From: Corynebacterium sp. UBA2622
GTDB lineage: Bacteria; Actinomycetota; Actinomycetes; Mycobacteriales; Mycobacteriaceae
Direction: 5' to 3'
NCBI RefSeq assembly: GCF_002339505.1
Contig: NZ_DDJO01000009.1
Span: forward strand, 150,416 to 214,415
Length of the DNA stretch: 64,000 nucleotides
In this document: positions 36,507 through 45,041 of the stretch, piece by piece
Position numbering within the stretch: the first letter of the stretch is position 1
Layout: each line of letters begins with the position of its first letter
Position numbers and translations under genes: made by a program
Notes under the pieces: generated by a model
What the model saw: only the letters and a program-made list of their open reading frames with translations
The model's database searches: none
What the model was told of the DNA's origin: nothing

Positions 36507-38384
36507 TTAGCCGGCCGCGCCGGCAGCCTCGGCCTCGTTGTCCTTGGCCTCGTCGCCGAGGTTGACCTCGTTGCGCCGCCCGGCTCCGGCACCGGCCTTG
36601 CCCGCGGCATCCGCCTTGGGCTTGGCGTCCACACCCGACTCCTTGCGCTGCTCCGGGGTGATGGGGGCCGGCGCGTCGGTGAGCGGGTCGACGCCGCCGC
36701 CCGACTTGGGGAAGGCGATGACGTCGCGGATGGAATCGAAGCCGCCGAGCAGCGAGACGATGCGGTCCCACCCGAAGGCGATGCCACCGTGCGGGGGCGC
36801 GCCGTAGGAGAAGGCCTCGAGGAGGAACCCGAACTTCTCCTGCGCCTCCTCCTCCGTGATGCCCATGACGTCAAAGACGCGCTCCTGGACCGCGCGGTCG
36901 TGGATGCGGATGGAGCCGCCGCCGATCTCGTTGCCGTTGCAGACGATGTCGTAGGCGTAGGCGAGAGCCTCACCGGGCTCTTTGTCGAAGGTATCCAGGA
37001 ACTCCGGCTTCGGCGAGGTGAACGCGTGGTGCACGGCGGTCCAGGAGGAGTGCCCGAGGGCGACGTCGCCCGAAGCGGTGGCGTCTGCGGCCGGCTCGAA
37101 CAGCGGCGCGTCGACGACCCAGGTGAAGGCCCAGTCACCCTCCTTGATCAGGTCGAGCTTGCGGGCGATCTCGTTGCGGGCGGCGCCGAGCAGCGCACGG
37201 GAGGACTTCGCGTCGCCCGCGGCGAAGAAGATGCAGTCGCCGGGCTTGGCGCCGACGTGGGCGGCGATGCCGGCCTTCTCCTCGTCCGTGATGTTCTTGG
37301 CCACGGGCCCGCCGAGCTCGCCGTCCTCCTGGACCAGGATGTACGCCAGGCCCTTGGCGCCGCGCTGCTTCGCCCAGTCCTGCCAGGCGTCGAGCTGCCG
37401 GCGCGGCTGGGAGGCCCCGCCCTCCATGACAACGGCGCCGACGTATTCGTTCTGGAACACGCGGAAGGTCGTGTCGCGGAAGAACTCGGTGCAGTCCACG
37501 AGCTGGATGTCGAAGCGCAGGTCCGGCTTGTCGGAACCGTACTTCTCCATCGCGTCCTTGTAGGTCATGCGCGGGATGGGGGTGTTGATGTCGTAGCCGA
37601 TGAGCTTCCACAGCGCGACGAGGATCTCCTCGGCGAGAGCGATGATGTCGTCCTGGTCGACGAAGCTGGCCTCCACATCAAGCTGGGTGAACTCAGGCTG
37701 GCGGTCGGCACGGAAGTCCTCGTCGCGGTAGCAGCGCGCGATCTGGAAGTAGCGCTCCATGCCAGCGACCATGAGCAGCTGCTTGAACAGCTGCGGGGAC
37801 TGCGGCAGGGCGTACCAGGAACCCGGGCGGAGGCGCGCGGGAACGAGGAAGTCGCGGGCGCCCTCGGGCGTGGAGCGGGTCAGGGTCGGGGTCTCCACCT
37901 CGACGAAGTCGTGCTTGGTCAACACATCGCGGGCGGCGCGGTTGACGTTGGAGCGCAGGCGCAGGGCGTTGGCCTGGCGCTCGCGGCGCAGATCGAGGTA
38001 GCGGTACTTCAGGCGGGTCTCCTCCCCCACCTCGTTGGAGGTGAAGTCCTCGACCTGGAAGGGCAGGGCCGCGGACTTGTTCAGCACCTTCAGCTCGGTC
38101 GCGTTCACCTCGATCTCGCCGGAGGCGAGGTTGGGGTTCGCGGAGCCCTCGGGGCGGGGCTCGACCACGCCGGTGACCTGGACGCAGTACTCGCTGCGCA
38201 GGTCGTGGGCCGCCTCGGCGACATCGGACTCACGGAACACCACCTGCGCGAGGCCGGAGCGGTCGCGCAGGTCGATGAAGATCACGCCGCCGTGGTCGCG
38301 CCGGCGGGACACCCAGCCGGTGAGGGTTACGGTCTGGCCGTCGAGTTCTTTGCGGAGGTCTCCCGCAAGGTGAGTGCGCAGCAC
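36507..38384 (-). CDS. aspS: Aspartyl-tRNA synthetase
   Basis: Class II synthetase of bacterial type, 625 residues. The N-terminal OB fold (LTGWVSRRRDHGGVIFIDLR) recognises the anticodon; the core has RYLDLRRERQ, PQLFKQLLMVAG, FRADRQPEFTQLD and GIAFGWDRIVSLLG, and the bacterial GAD insertion is present. After DAPAPITPEQRKESGVD the protein carries an extra Ala/Lys/Glu-rich tail of about 40 residues. Because many Actinobacteria form Asn-tRNA by the GatCAB route, it may be non-discriminating, an inference. The GTG start has GGAAGA 4 bases upstream. Confidence 0.96.
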   Translation of the reverse strand: MLRTHLAGDLRKELDGQTVTLTGWVSRRRDHGGVIFIDLRDRSGLAQVVFRESDVAEAAHDLRSEYCVQVTGVVEPRPEGSANPNLASGEIEVNATELKVLNKSAALPFQVEDFTSNEVGEETRLKYRYLDLRRERQANALRLRSNVNRAARDVLTKHDFVEVETPTLTRSTPEGARDFLVPARLRPGSWYALPQSPQLFKQLLMVAGMERYFQIARCYRDEDFRADRQPEFTQLDVEASFVDQDDIIALAEEILVALWKLIGYDINTPIPRMTYKDAMEKYGSDKPDLRFDIQLVDCTEFFRDTTFRVFQNEYVGAVVMEGGASQPRRQLDAWQDWAKQRGAKGLAYILVQEDGELGGPVAKNITDEEKAGIAAHVGAKPGDCIFFAAGDAKSSRALLGAARNEIARKLDLIKEGDWAFTWVVDAPLFEPAADATASGDVALGHSSWTAVHHAFTSPKPEFLDTFDKEPGEALAYAYDIVCNGNEIGGGSIRIHDRAVQERVFDVMGITEEEAQEKFGFLLEAFSYGAPPHGGIAFGWDRIVSLLGGFDSIRDVIAFPKSGGGVDPLTDAPAPITPEQRKESGVDAKPKADAAGKAGAGAGRRNEVNLGDEAKDNEAEAAGAAG

Positions 38385-38431
38385 GGTATCTTCCACGTCC
38401 TTCCACGTGAGGGCAAAAGTTAACGCCAACG

Positions 38432-38437
38432 AGTCTA
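38432..38437 (-). promoter_or_regulatory. -10 hexamer for aspS
   Basis: TAGACT on the minus strand, about 48 bases before the aspS GTG, in the 189-base divergent gap with the zinc peptidase gene. The -35 is weak. Confidence 0.45.
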
Positions 38438-38573
38438 CCCGGTGCCCCGGACAGGACCCGGACGCGCCCCGGGCCCATCCCGAAGAGGCCCCGGGCTCAC
38501 CCCGGCTGTGGCTTTCCACAGGCTTCCCGGGTGGTATTCCCCATTTCCCGGGATTCTTTGGCAGACTTTTCCC

Positions 38574-39482
38574 ATGACCTTCAACAGCAATTTCAACCGC
38601 GGCGGCGGTGGGCGCGTGACCACCAGCTCCGGCGGTGGCGGCGGGATCGGCGGCATGCCCATCGCGGTGGGCGGCGGCGGCATCGGCACCCTGATCCTGG
38701 TTGCCCTGATGTACTTCCTGGGCGGCGGCATCGGAGGCGGCACCGACCAGCCCGCCAACCCCCAGTCCTCGGGCCACATGGGCAACACGGGCGGTTACAA
38801 CCTTGACCACTGCAACAGCCCCAACGCGGCCAACGAGTACGACGACTGCCGCGTCGAGGCCACCATGTACTCGGTGGACGCCGTCTGGCAGAAGGTTCTG
38901 CCGGAGCAGGCCGGTATCGACTACACCCAGCCCGGGATGAACCTGTTCAAGAACAGCGTCACCACCGGGTGCGGCCAGGCGACGGCGTCGACGGGCCCCT
39001 TCTACTGCCCGAAGGACACCACTGCCTACCTCGATGTCAGCTTCTTCGAGGAGCTGAACAAGCTGGGCGGCTCCGACGGCCCGCTGGCGCAGGAGTACGC
39101 GGTCGCCCACGAGGTGGGCCACCACATCCAGAACCTCGAGGGCACCCTCGGCATGAGCGACTACAACCACCCGGGCGAGGACTCCGCTGCGGTTGCCATC
39201 GAGCTGCAGGCGGACTGCTACGCGGGCATCTGGGCCAAGCACGCCTCCGAGGGCCCCGACGCGATGCTCGACCCGATCAGCCAGCAGCAGCTGAGCCAGG
39301 CGCTGCAGACGGCCCGCTCGATCGGTGACGACAACATCCAGAAGCGCTCCGGCGGCCAGGTCAACCCCGACGCCTGGACGCACGGTTCGTCCCAGCAGCG
39401 CGAGGAGTCCTTCTCCGCCGGTTACAACTCCGGCAAAATGTCCTCCTGCGACTTCCTCAACCGCGGCGCGTACAAGTCCTAG
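38574..39482 (+). CDS. Membrane-anchored neutral zinc metallopeptidase (YpfJ family)
   Basis: A 302-residue protein with a Gly/Ser-rich cytoplasmic start, one membrane span around residues 36-52 (GIGTLILVALMYFLGGGIGG) and an external catalytic domain. The zinc site is H179-E180-x-x-H183 in AVAHEVGHHIQN, with the third ligand expected in ELQADCYAGIWA. Paired cysteines (HCNSP, DDCRVE, TGCGQ, FYCPKD) suggest disulfides. Family members (pfam04228) are widespread and poorly characterised. It diverges from aspS; CAGACT 6 bases before the ATG hints at a leaderless start. A 14-base-pair terminator follows. Confidence 0.88.
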   Translation: MTFNSNFNRGGGGRVTTSSGGGGGIGGMPIAVGGGGIGTLILVALMYFLGGGIGGGTDQPANPQSSGHMGNTGGYNLDHCNSPNAANEYDDCRVEATMYSVDAVWQKVLPEQAGIDYTQPGMNLFKNSVTTGCGQATASTGPFYCPKDTTAYLDVSFFEELNKLGGSDGPLAQEYAVAHEVGHHIQNLEGTLGMSDYNHPGEDSAAVAIELQADCYAGIWAKHASEGPDAMLDPISQQQLSQALQTARSIGDDNIQKRSGGQVNPDAWTHGSSQQREESFSAGYNSGKMSSCDFLNRGAYKS

Positions 39483-39515
39483 ACCCGGATCCGAGACCCC
39501 GCGGAACGCGCTTTT

Positions 39516-39567
39516 CGACGCCCACCCGCACGCCTCCCCGCCCGGGGCGCGCGGGTGGGCGTCGTTT
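39516..39567 (+). terminator. Strong rho-independent terminator after the zinc peptidase gene
   Basis: A perfect 14-base stem CGACGCCCACCCGC / GCGGGTGGGCGTCG with a GC-rich loop and a short T-run. It isolates the peptidase from the following flavin pair. Confidence 0.85.
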
Positions 39568-39645
39568 AGCGCGGCGGGCGGAATAGTTGTCACGTCACCA
39601 TTGTTGTGATCGGTGTACCCCCCGCCCCGCGAGAAAGGACCCGCC

Positions 39646-40770
39646 GTGCAGTTCGGCGTCATGACCGTCGGCGATGTCACCACCGACCCCACCACCGGCA
39701 CCACCCCCACCGAAAAGGAGCGCATCGACGCCATCACCGCGATCGCGCTCAAGGCTGAGGAGGTCGGCCTGGATGTCTTCGCCACCGGCGAGCACCACAA
39801 CCCGCCGTTCGTGCCCTCCTCGCCCACGACCCACCTCGCGTATATCGGTGCGAAGACGAGCCGCATCCTCCTGTCCACCTCGACCACGCTGATCACCACG
39901 AACGACCCCGTCCGTCTCGCGGAGGACTACTCCTTCCTGCAGAACCTCGTCGACGGGCGCATGGAACTCATGCTGGGCCGCGGGAACACCGGGCCGGTCT
40001 ACCCGTGGTTCGGCAAGGACATCCGCCAGGGCATCCCGCTGGCGGTGGAGAACTACCACCTCCTGCGCCGCCTGTGGCGCGAGCGGTCGGTGACCTGGCA
40101 GGGGCAGTTCCGCACCCCGCTCAACGGCTTCACCGCCACACCGGCCCCGCTCGAGGGGGTGCCCCCGTTCGTCTGGCACGGCTCCATCCGTTCGCCCCAG
40201 ATTGCCGAGCAGGCGGCGTTCTACGGCGACGGGTTCTTCCACAACAACATCTTCTGGAACAAGGAGCACACCGCCTCCATGGTGGGGCTCTACCGCCGGC
40301 GCTACGAGGCATGGGGCCACGGGCGCGCCGACCAGGCCATCGTGGGCCTCGGGGGCCAGGTGTTCATGGCGGACACGGAGGCGGAGGCGAAGAAATTCTT
40401 CCGCCCCTACTTCGACAACGCCCCCGTCTACGGGCACGGCCCCAGTCTCGAGGAGTTCACCGAGGCAACGCCCCTTACCGTGGGCACGCCGGAGATGGTC
40501 ATCGAGCGCACCATGCAGTTCGCGGACTGGGTGGGTGACTACCAGCGCCAGATGTTCCTCATGGACCACGCGGGGCTTCCGCTGGAGGTGGTTCTGGACC
40601 AGATCGAGATCCTGGGCACCCAGGTCGTCCCCGAGCTGCGCCGCCGCATGGAGGCGCGCCGCCCGGACCACGTCCCCTCCGATCCGCCCACCTTTGATAC
40701 GCTCCTCGCCGCCAAGCGCTCGGGGCGCCCCCTGCCCCACTTCGAGGTCAACCCCGGAAAGGAAGGATAG
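39646..40770 (+). CDS. Luciferase-like FMN-dependent oxidoreductase, CE1758 family
   Basis: A 374-residue LLM-class flavoenzyme. VQFGVMTVGDVTTDP opens the barrel, followed by FATGEHHNPPFVPSSPTTHLA and EDYSFLQNLVDGRMELMLGRG, both typical of bacterial luciferase-like monooxygenases. The pairing with the next gene as a CE1758/CE1759 duo is a recognised corynebacterial/actinobacterial arrangement; the substrate is unknown. The GTG start follows AAAGGA. The 163-base gap upstream contains the peptidase terminator and TTGTCA/TTGTGA repeats that may be an operator. Confidence 0.85.
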   Translation: MQFGVMTVGDVTTDPTTGTTPTEKERIDAITAIALKAEEVGLDVFATGEHHNPPFVPSSPTTHLAYIGAKTSRILLSTSTTLITTNDPVRLAEDYSFLQNLVDGRMELMLGRGNTGPVYPWFGKDIRQGIPLAVENYHLLRRLWRERSVTWQGQFRTPLNGFTATPAPLEGVPPFVWHGSIRSPQIAEQAAFYGDGFFHNNIFWNKEHTASMVGLYRRRYEAWGHGRADQAIVGLGGQVFMADTEAEAKKFFRPYFDNAPVYGHGPSLEEFTEATPLTVGTPEMVIERTMQFADWVGDYQRQMFLMDHAGLPLEVVLDQIEILGTQVVPELRRRMEARRPDHVPSDPPTFDTLLAAKRSGRPLPHFEVNPGKEG

Positions 40771-41432
40771 TGGCCACACTCTTCGTACTCACCGCTGGCT
40801 TGTCGACGCCCTCGACCTCGCGCCAGGTGGCCGACACCGTCGCCGAGGCCGTCGCTCGGGCGGCACGCCGGCGCGGCGGGGACATCGCGACCGAGACCGT
40901 CGAACTGCGCGAGCTGGCGACCGACCTCGCCCACGCCACCACCACCGGCACCTCCGCCCCGCGGCTCGACGAGGTGCGGCGCAGGCTCTCCTCCGCCGAT
41001 GCCCTGGTGGCCGTCACCCCGGTGTTCAAAGCCAGCTACAGCGGGCTGTTCAAGATGTTCTTCGACGTTCTCGACGCCGACGCTCTCAACGCCATGCCCA
41101 CCATCATCGCCGCCACGGCCGGCACCGCCCGGCACTCCCTGGTCACCGAGTACGCTCTGCGGCCCCTTCTGACCTTCATGCGGGCCGTCGTGGTCCCCAC
41201 CGCGCTCTTCGCCGCCACGGGAGACTTCGGCGGGCCCGGCAGCGCGGAGTTCTCCGCCCGGGTGGAGCGCGCCGCCACCGAGCTGGCGGAGCTCCTCTTT
41301 CCCGCGCAGGCCGACCGTGCCGGCGGCGGAGGGGGTGCCGCCGGTGCCCGGCCCCGCAAGACGGGTCTCGACGTGACCGAGGACTTCGTGCCCTTCGACC
41401 AGCTTCTCGACGGCCGCACCGGCACATCGTAA
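40770..41432 (+). CDS. NAD(P)H-dependent FMN reductase, CE1759 family (partner of LLM oxidoreductase)
   Basis: A 220-residue flavodoxin-like reductase presumed to supply reduced FMN to the adjacent luciferase-like enzyme. LFVLTAGLSTPSTSRQVADTV resembles the flavin-phosphate loop, and VAVTPVFKASYSGLFKMFFDVL is the typical FMN-reductase dimer/flavin motif. Its GTG overlaps the preceding stop by one base (TAGTG), with AAAGGAAGG upstream, so the two are co-translated. The tail (GGGGGAAGARPRKTGLD) is a flexible Gly/Ala linker and short C-terminal segment. Confidence 0.85.
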   Translation: MATLFVLTAGLSTPSTSRQVADTVAEAVARAARRRGGDIATETVELRELATDLAHATTTGTSAPRLDEVRRRLSSADALVAVTPVFKASYSGLFKMFFDVLDADALNAMPTIIAATAGTARHSLVTEYALRPLLTFMRAVVVPTALFAATGDFGGPGSAEFSARVERAATELAELLFPAQADRAGGGGGAAGARPRKTGLDVTEDFVPFDQLLDGRTGTS

Positions 41433-41453
41433 GAGGCCCGGCGCGAAGCGGCC

Positions 41454-41480
41454 TTGAGTGACCGCCCCCTGATGTAGCAT
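41454..41480 (+). promoter_or_regulatory. Promoter for leaderless sdaA
   Basis: -35 TTGAGT (41454-41459) and -10 TAGCAT (41475-41480), spacer 15. The ATG is only 6 bases after the -10, so transcription should start at or next to it. Confidence 0.5.
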
Positions 41481-41486
41481 CGCCCC

Positions 41487-42893
41487 ATGTCTCAAAACAC
41501 CGTTAGCGTTGTCGATCTGTTCAGCATCGGTATCGGTCCATCCTCTTCGCACACCGTCGGGCCCATGCGCGCCGCGATGGAATTCGCGGACAGGCTCACC
41601 CGCGACACCGGTGCTCTCCCCGCCCGCATCCGGGTGGAGCTGCGCGGCTCGCTCGCGGCCACCGGTGTCGGCCACGGCACCGACCGCGCCGTCCTGCTCG
41701 GACTCGTCGGGTGGACTCCCCTGACCACCTCCCCGGACGTGGCCCCGGTGCCCGGGGAGGAGGTTCCCCCGCGAGGGGTGATCGAGGGCCCCGACGGCGC
41801 CGTGGAGTACGAGGTGGTGCTGGACCCCACCCCGGTTGCGGAGCACCCCAACTGCCTCATCTTCGACGCCTGGGATGCCGCAGGGCAGCCTGTGGCGGAG
41901 CGCGTGGAGTACTTCTCCGTCGGTGGCGGGTTCATCCTCGACCGCGCCGGGATGGAGGCCAAGGCCGGGGAGTCCGGCATCACCACGACGCACGAGCGTC
42001 CGGTGATCCCCTTCGAGTTCCACAGCGGAAAGACCCTCATGCGCCTGTGCGAGGAAAACGGCATGACGGTCGCCGAGATCATGCGCGCCAACGAGGAGGC
42101 GCTGCACGGTTGGGATGTCGTTCGCGACCACCTTGACCGGGTGTGGGACGTGATGCAGGAGTGCGTCTCCCACGGCCTGAAGACGGAGGGCACGCTCCCC
42201 GGCGGGCTGAACGTCACCCGCCGTGCCCCGCGCCTCTACCGCCTGCTCACGGCGGAATACCAGGAGTCCACGGCGCGGGGGTTGGACGCGATGGAGTGGG
42301 TCAACCTCTACGCGCTGGCTGTCAACGAGGAAAATGCCGCGCACGGCCAGGTTGTCACCGCCCCCACCAACGGGGCCGCCGGCATCATCCCGGCCGTGAT
42401 GCACTACTGCCGGGACTTCACCGACGATTTCACGGTCGAGCGCGCGCGGGAGTTCCTCCTCACCGCCGGGGCGATCGGGGTGATCATCAAGACCAACGCA
42501 TCCATCTCCGGTGCCGAGGTCGGCTGCCAGGGCGAGGTCGGCTCGGCCTCGTCGATGGCTGCAGCCGGGATGTGCGCGATCCTCGGCGGCACGCCCCAGC
42601 AGGTGGAGAACGCCGCCGAAATCGCCCTCGAGCACAACCTCGGCCTGACGTGCGACCCGGTCGGCGGCCTCGTGCAGGTGCCGTGCATCGAGCGCAACGC
42701 GATCGGCGGGGTCAAGGCCATCAACGCCGCGCGCCTGGCCAAGCTTGGCGACGGCACGAACATCGTGACCCTCGACGACGTCGTGGAGACCATGGCGGCC
42801 ACCGGGCGCGACATGATGACCAAGTACAAGGAGACCTCGATGGGCGGGCTAGCCGTCCAGCTCGGCCTGCCCGTCAACATCACCGAGTGTTAG
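41487..42893 (+). CDS. sdaA: L-serine dehydratase, single-chain iron-sulfur type
   Basis: Deaminates L-serine to pyruvate with a [4Fe-4S] cluster in place of PLP. SVVDLFSIGIGPSSSHTVGPM is the family opening. The cluster cysteines are C347 (EVGCQGEVGS), C389 (LTCDPVGG) and C400 (VPCIERN), spaced exactly as in the structurally known Legionella enzyme, and the very last residue, C468, is the expected fourth ligand that inserts into the active site. The alpha and beta domains are fused in 468 residues. No Shine-Dalgarno sequence is seen; the -10 is 6 bases before the ATG. It ends 7 bases from the convergent hisS. Confidence 0.95.
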   Translation: MSQNTVSVVDLFSIGIGPSSSHTVGPMRAAMEFADRLTRDTGALPARIRVELRGSLAATGVGHGTDRAVLLGLVGWTPLTTSPDVAPVPGEEVPPRGVIEGPDGAVEYEVVLDPTPVAEHPNCLIFDAWDAAGQPVAERVEYFSVGGGFILDRAGMEAKAGESGITTTHERPVIPFEFHSGKTLMRLCEENGMTVAEIMRANEEALHGWDVVRDHLDRVWDVMQECVSHGLKTEGTLPGGLNVTRRAPRLYRLLTAEYQESTARGLDAMEWVNLYALAVNEENAAHGQVVTAPTNGAAGIIPAVMHYCRDFTDDFTVERAREFLLTAGAIGVIIKTNASISGAEVGCQGEVGSASSMAAAGMCAILGGTPQQVENAAEIALEHNLGLTCDPVGGLVQVPCIERNAIGGVKAINAARLAKLGDGTNIVTLDDVVETMAATGRDMMTKYKETSMGGLAVQLGLPVNITEC

Positions 42894-42900
42894 CGGTGCC

Positions 42901-44196
42901 CTAGCCCCGCAGGGCGGTCACGGCGCCGATGACGGCCTCGACGTTGAGCGCGACATCGACCTGGGAGTGGTCGGCGAGGTTCTTCACCGCAACCTGCCCC
43001 GCCTCGAGCTCGCGCTCGCCGAGAACCAGGGCGTACTTCGCGCCTGCGCGGTCCGCTCCCTTCATGGCGCCCTTGAGTCCGCGCCCGCCGTACGACATGT
43101 CGGCGGAAATCCCGGACGCGCGGAGGGCGTCGACAAGCAGGCTCATGCGCTTTCCCGCCGCCTCGCCGATGGCGACACCGAAGACGTCCACGCGCCTGTC
43201 GACGCCCTCCAGCTGCACGCCCTCAGCCTCGAGGGCTAGGACGGTGCGGTCGACGCCCAGGCCGAAGCCGATGCCGGAGAGGTCCTGGCCGCCGATCTGC
43301 GCCATCAGGCCGTCGTAGCGTCCGCCGCCGCCGATGCCGGACTGCGCGCCGAGGCCGTCGTGGACGAACTCGAAGGTGGTCTTGGTGTAGTAGTCCAGGC
43401 CGCGGACCATTCGGGGGTTGATCACGTAGGGCACACGCAGGTCGTCCAGGGTGCCGGTGACCGTCTCGAAGTGCTCCCGCGATTCGGCCGAGAGGTGGTC
43501 GAGCATGAGCGGGGCTTCCTCGAGCATCTCGCGGACCTCGGGGCGCTTGTCATCGAGGACGCGCAGCGGGTTGAGCCGGGCGCGGGTGCGGGTCTCCTCG
43601 TCCAGGGGCAGCGAGAAGAGGAACTCCTGCAGCTTCTCGCGGTACTGCGGGCGGCAGGTGGCGTCGCCCAGGCTGGTCAGCTCGAGGCGGAAGCCGGTGA
43701 GGCCCACGCTGCGGTAGCAGCGGTCGGCCAGGGCGATGATCTCGGCGTCGAGGAGGGGGTCGTCGACCCCGATGGCCTCGACCCCGACCTGTTGGAGCTG
43801 GCGGTAACGGCCGGCCTGGGGCCGCTCGTAGCGGAAGAACGGCCCGTAGTAGTTGAGTTTGACGGGCAGGTATCCGCGGTCGAGGTTGTGCTCGATCACC
43901 GCGCGCATCACGCCCGCGGTGCCCTCGGGGCGCAGGGTCACCGAGCGGTCGCCGCGGTCGGCGAAGGTGTACATCTCCTTGGAGACGATGTCGGTGGACT
44001 CGCCCACCCCGCGGGCGAAGAGGTTGGTGTCCTCGAAGACGGGCAGCTCGATGTGCTGGTAGCCGGCAAGGTGCGCCTGGCGGGCGAACTCGTCGCGCAC
44101 GCGGATGAAGGTGGCGGATACCGGCGGGACGTAGTCCGGCACGCCCTTCGGCGCGCTGAGGGTGGTGAGCTTGCCTGTCTTCGTGGTTTCGGTCAT
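42901..44196 (-). CDS. hisS: Histidyl-tRNA synthetase
   Basis: Class II synthetase, 431 residues. APKGVPDYVPP is the entry motif, TLRPEGTAGVMRAVIEH motif 2-like, LRVPYVINPRMVRGLDYYTKTTFEF and GGGGRYDGLMAQIGG hold histidine-binding residues, and GIGFGLGVDRTVLAL is motif 3. The ATG at 44196 has no Shine-Dalgarno sequence but TAGACT ends 8 bases upstream, so a leaderless message is likely; the open frame further upstream is not part of the protein. Confidence 0.96.
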   Translation of the reverse strand: MTETTKTGKLTTLSAPKGVPDYVPPVSATFIRVRDEFARQAHLAGYQHIELPVFEDTNLFARGVGESTDIVSKEMYTFADRGDRSVTLRPEGTAGVMRAVIEHNLDRGYLPVKLNYYGPFFRYERPQAGRYRQLQQVGVEAIGVDDPLLDAEIIALADRCYRSVGLTGFRLELTSLGDATCRPQYREKLQEFLFSLPLDEETRTRARLNPLRVLDDKRPEVREMLEEAPLMLDHLSAESREHFETVTGTLDDLRVPYVINPRMVRGLDYYTKTTFEFVHDGLGAQSGIGGGGRYDGLMAQIGGQDLSGIGFGLGVDRTVLALEAEGVQLEGVDRRVDVFGVAIGEAAGKRMSLLVDALRASGISADMSYGGRGLKGAMKGADRAGAKYALVLGERELEAGQVAVKNLADHSQVDVALNVEAVIGAVTALRG

Positions 44197-44204
44197 GGAA
44201 CGCA

Positions 44205-44210
44205 AGTCTA
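44205..44210 (-). promoter_or_regulatory. -10 hexamer for leaderless hisS
   Basis: TAGACT on the minus strand, 8 bases before the hisS ATG at 44196, in the 61-base gap after the hydrolase gene. Confidence 0.5.
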
Positions 44211-44257
44211 GCGCCCGCGTTGTCCATGGTCCCGGTCCGCGTCGGGCCCTGGTCCCG

Positions 44258-44917
44258 TCAGCGTCCGGCGTTTGCCGCCCGGAGGAACGGGTTGGTGGCC
44301 CGCTCGTGCTCCATAGTCGTGGTGGGCCCGTGGCCGGGAAGGACGGCGAAGGAGTCCGGGATCTCCCACACCGGCCCGCGGAGGCTGTCCTGCATCGCGG
44401 CGTCATCTGAGTACGGCAGGTCCGTCCTGCCGATGGAACCGCGGAAGAGAACGTCGCCGGACAGGACGAAACCGTCGCCCAGGTAGAGGGTGCTGCCGGG
44501 CGAGTGGCCCGGGGCGTGGCGCACCGCGAACTCCAGGCCGGCCACGGTTAGCGTCTCACCGTCGTGGACGTGGTGGATATCCTCGATCGGCTCCATGTGT
44601 TCCACGTCGAAGGGCAGCCGGAGGCGCGCGGTGATACCCTCGCCCGCGTCGAGCATGAATTCGTCGTCGGGGTGAATGAAGGTCCGCAGCCCAAACTTTC
44701 CGGCGTCGCGGGTGTGGTCGATGTGGCCGTGGGTGAGAACCACCGCCTCCAGCCGCGCCCCCTCCGCCCGCACGGCCTCGACGACGCGGTCATGAGCGCC
44801 CAGGCTGGGGTCGACGACGAACGCGGGGTGGAGGCCGTCGCCCCCGGTGACCGCGTCGTTGACGACGATGTAGCAGTTCGTCTGGAACGGACCGGCGGCG
44901 AAACCCGTGATTTTCAT
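44258..44917 (-). CDS. Metallo-beta-lactamase-fold hydrolase (glyoxalase II-like)
   Basis: A 219-residue hydrolase. The dinuclear metal motif THGHIDHTRDAGKF is intact, with further ligands in VRHAPGHSPGST, SGDVLFRGSIGRTDLPYSD and VLPGHGPTTTMEHERATNPF, the last being typical of the hydroxyacylglutathione hydrolase group. Corynebacteria lack glutathione, so the real substrate may be a mycothiol adduct or another thioester, an inference. Its place between hisS and ppi is conserved in mycobacteria. TACGGT 7 bases before the ATG suggests a leaderless start. Confidence 0.88.
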   Translation of the reverse strand: MKITGFAAGPFQTNCYIVVNDAVTGGDGLHPAFVVDPSLGAHDRVVEAVRAEGARLEAVVLTHGHIDHTRDAGKFGLRTFIHPDDEFMLDAGEGITARLRLPFDVEHMEPIEDIHHVHDGETLTVAGLEFAVRHAPGHSPGSTLYLGDGFVLSGDVLFRGSIGRTDLPYSDDAAMQDSLRGPVWEIPDSFAVLPGHGPTTTMEHERATNPFLRAANAGR

Positions 44918-44924
44918 GCCCACC

Positions 44925-44930
44925 ACCGTA
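44925..44930 (-). promoter_or_regulatory. -10 hexamer for leaderless MBL-fold hydrolase
   Basis: TACGGT on the minus strand, 7 bases before the ATG at 44917. Confidence 0.4.
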
Positions 44931-44971
44931 GCGCCCCGCCGCACCGCCGGGGGCGGGCCCGGGGCGGCTGC

Positions 44972-44977
44972 TAGGCT
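44972..44977 (+). promoter_or_regulatory. Possible -10 hexamer for the cyclophilin gene
   Basis: TAGGCT on the plus strand, about 64 bases before the GTG at 45042, in the divergent gap with the hydrolase gene. Confidence 0.4.
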
Positions 44978-45041
44978 CATATGCCGCAGACGGCCCGCCC
45001 CTTCGGAGGGTCGAGACACCGGACAAGCGAGGTTACCCACC

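Noticed and set aside
38385..39899. An N-terminal extension of aspS of about 500 residues
   Set aside because: It runs antisense through the zinc peptidase gene; homology to AspRS starts at LRTHLAGDLR, and a GTG with a ribosome-binding site is there.
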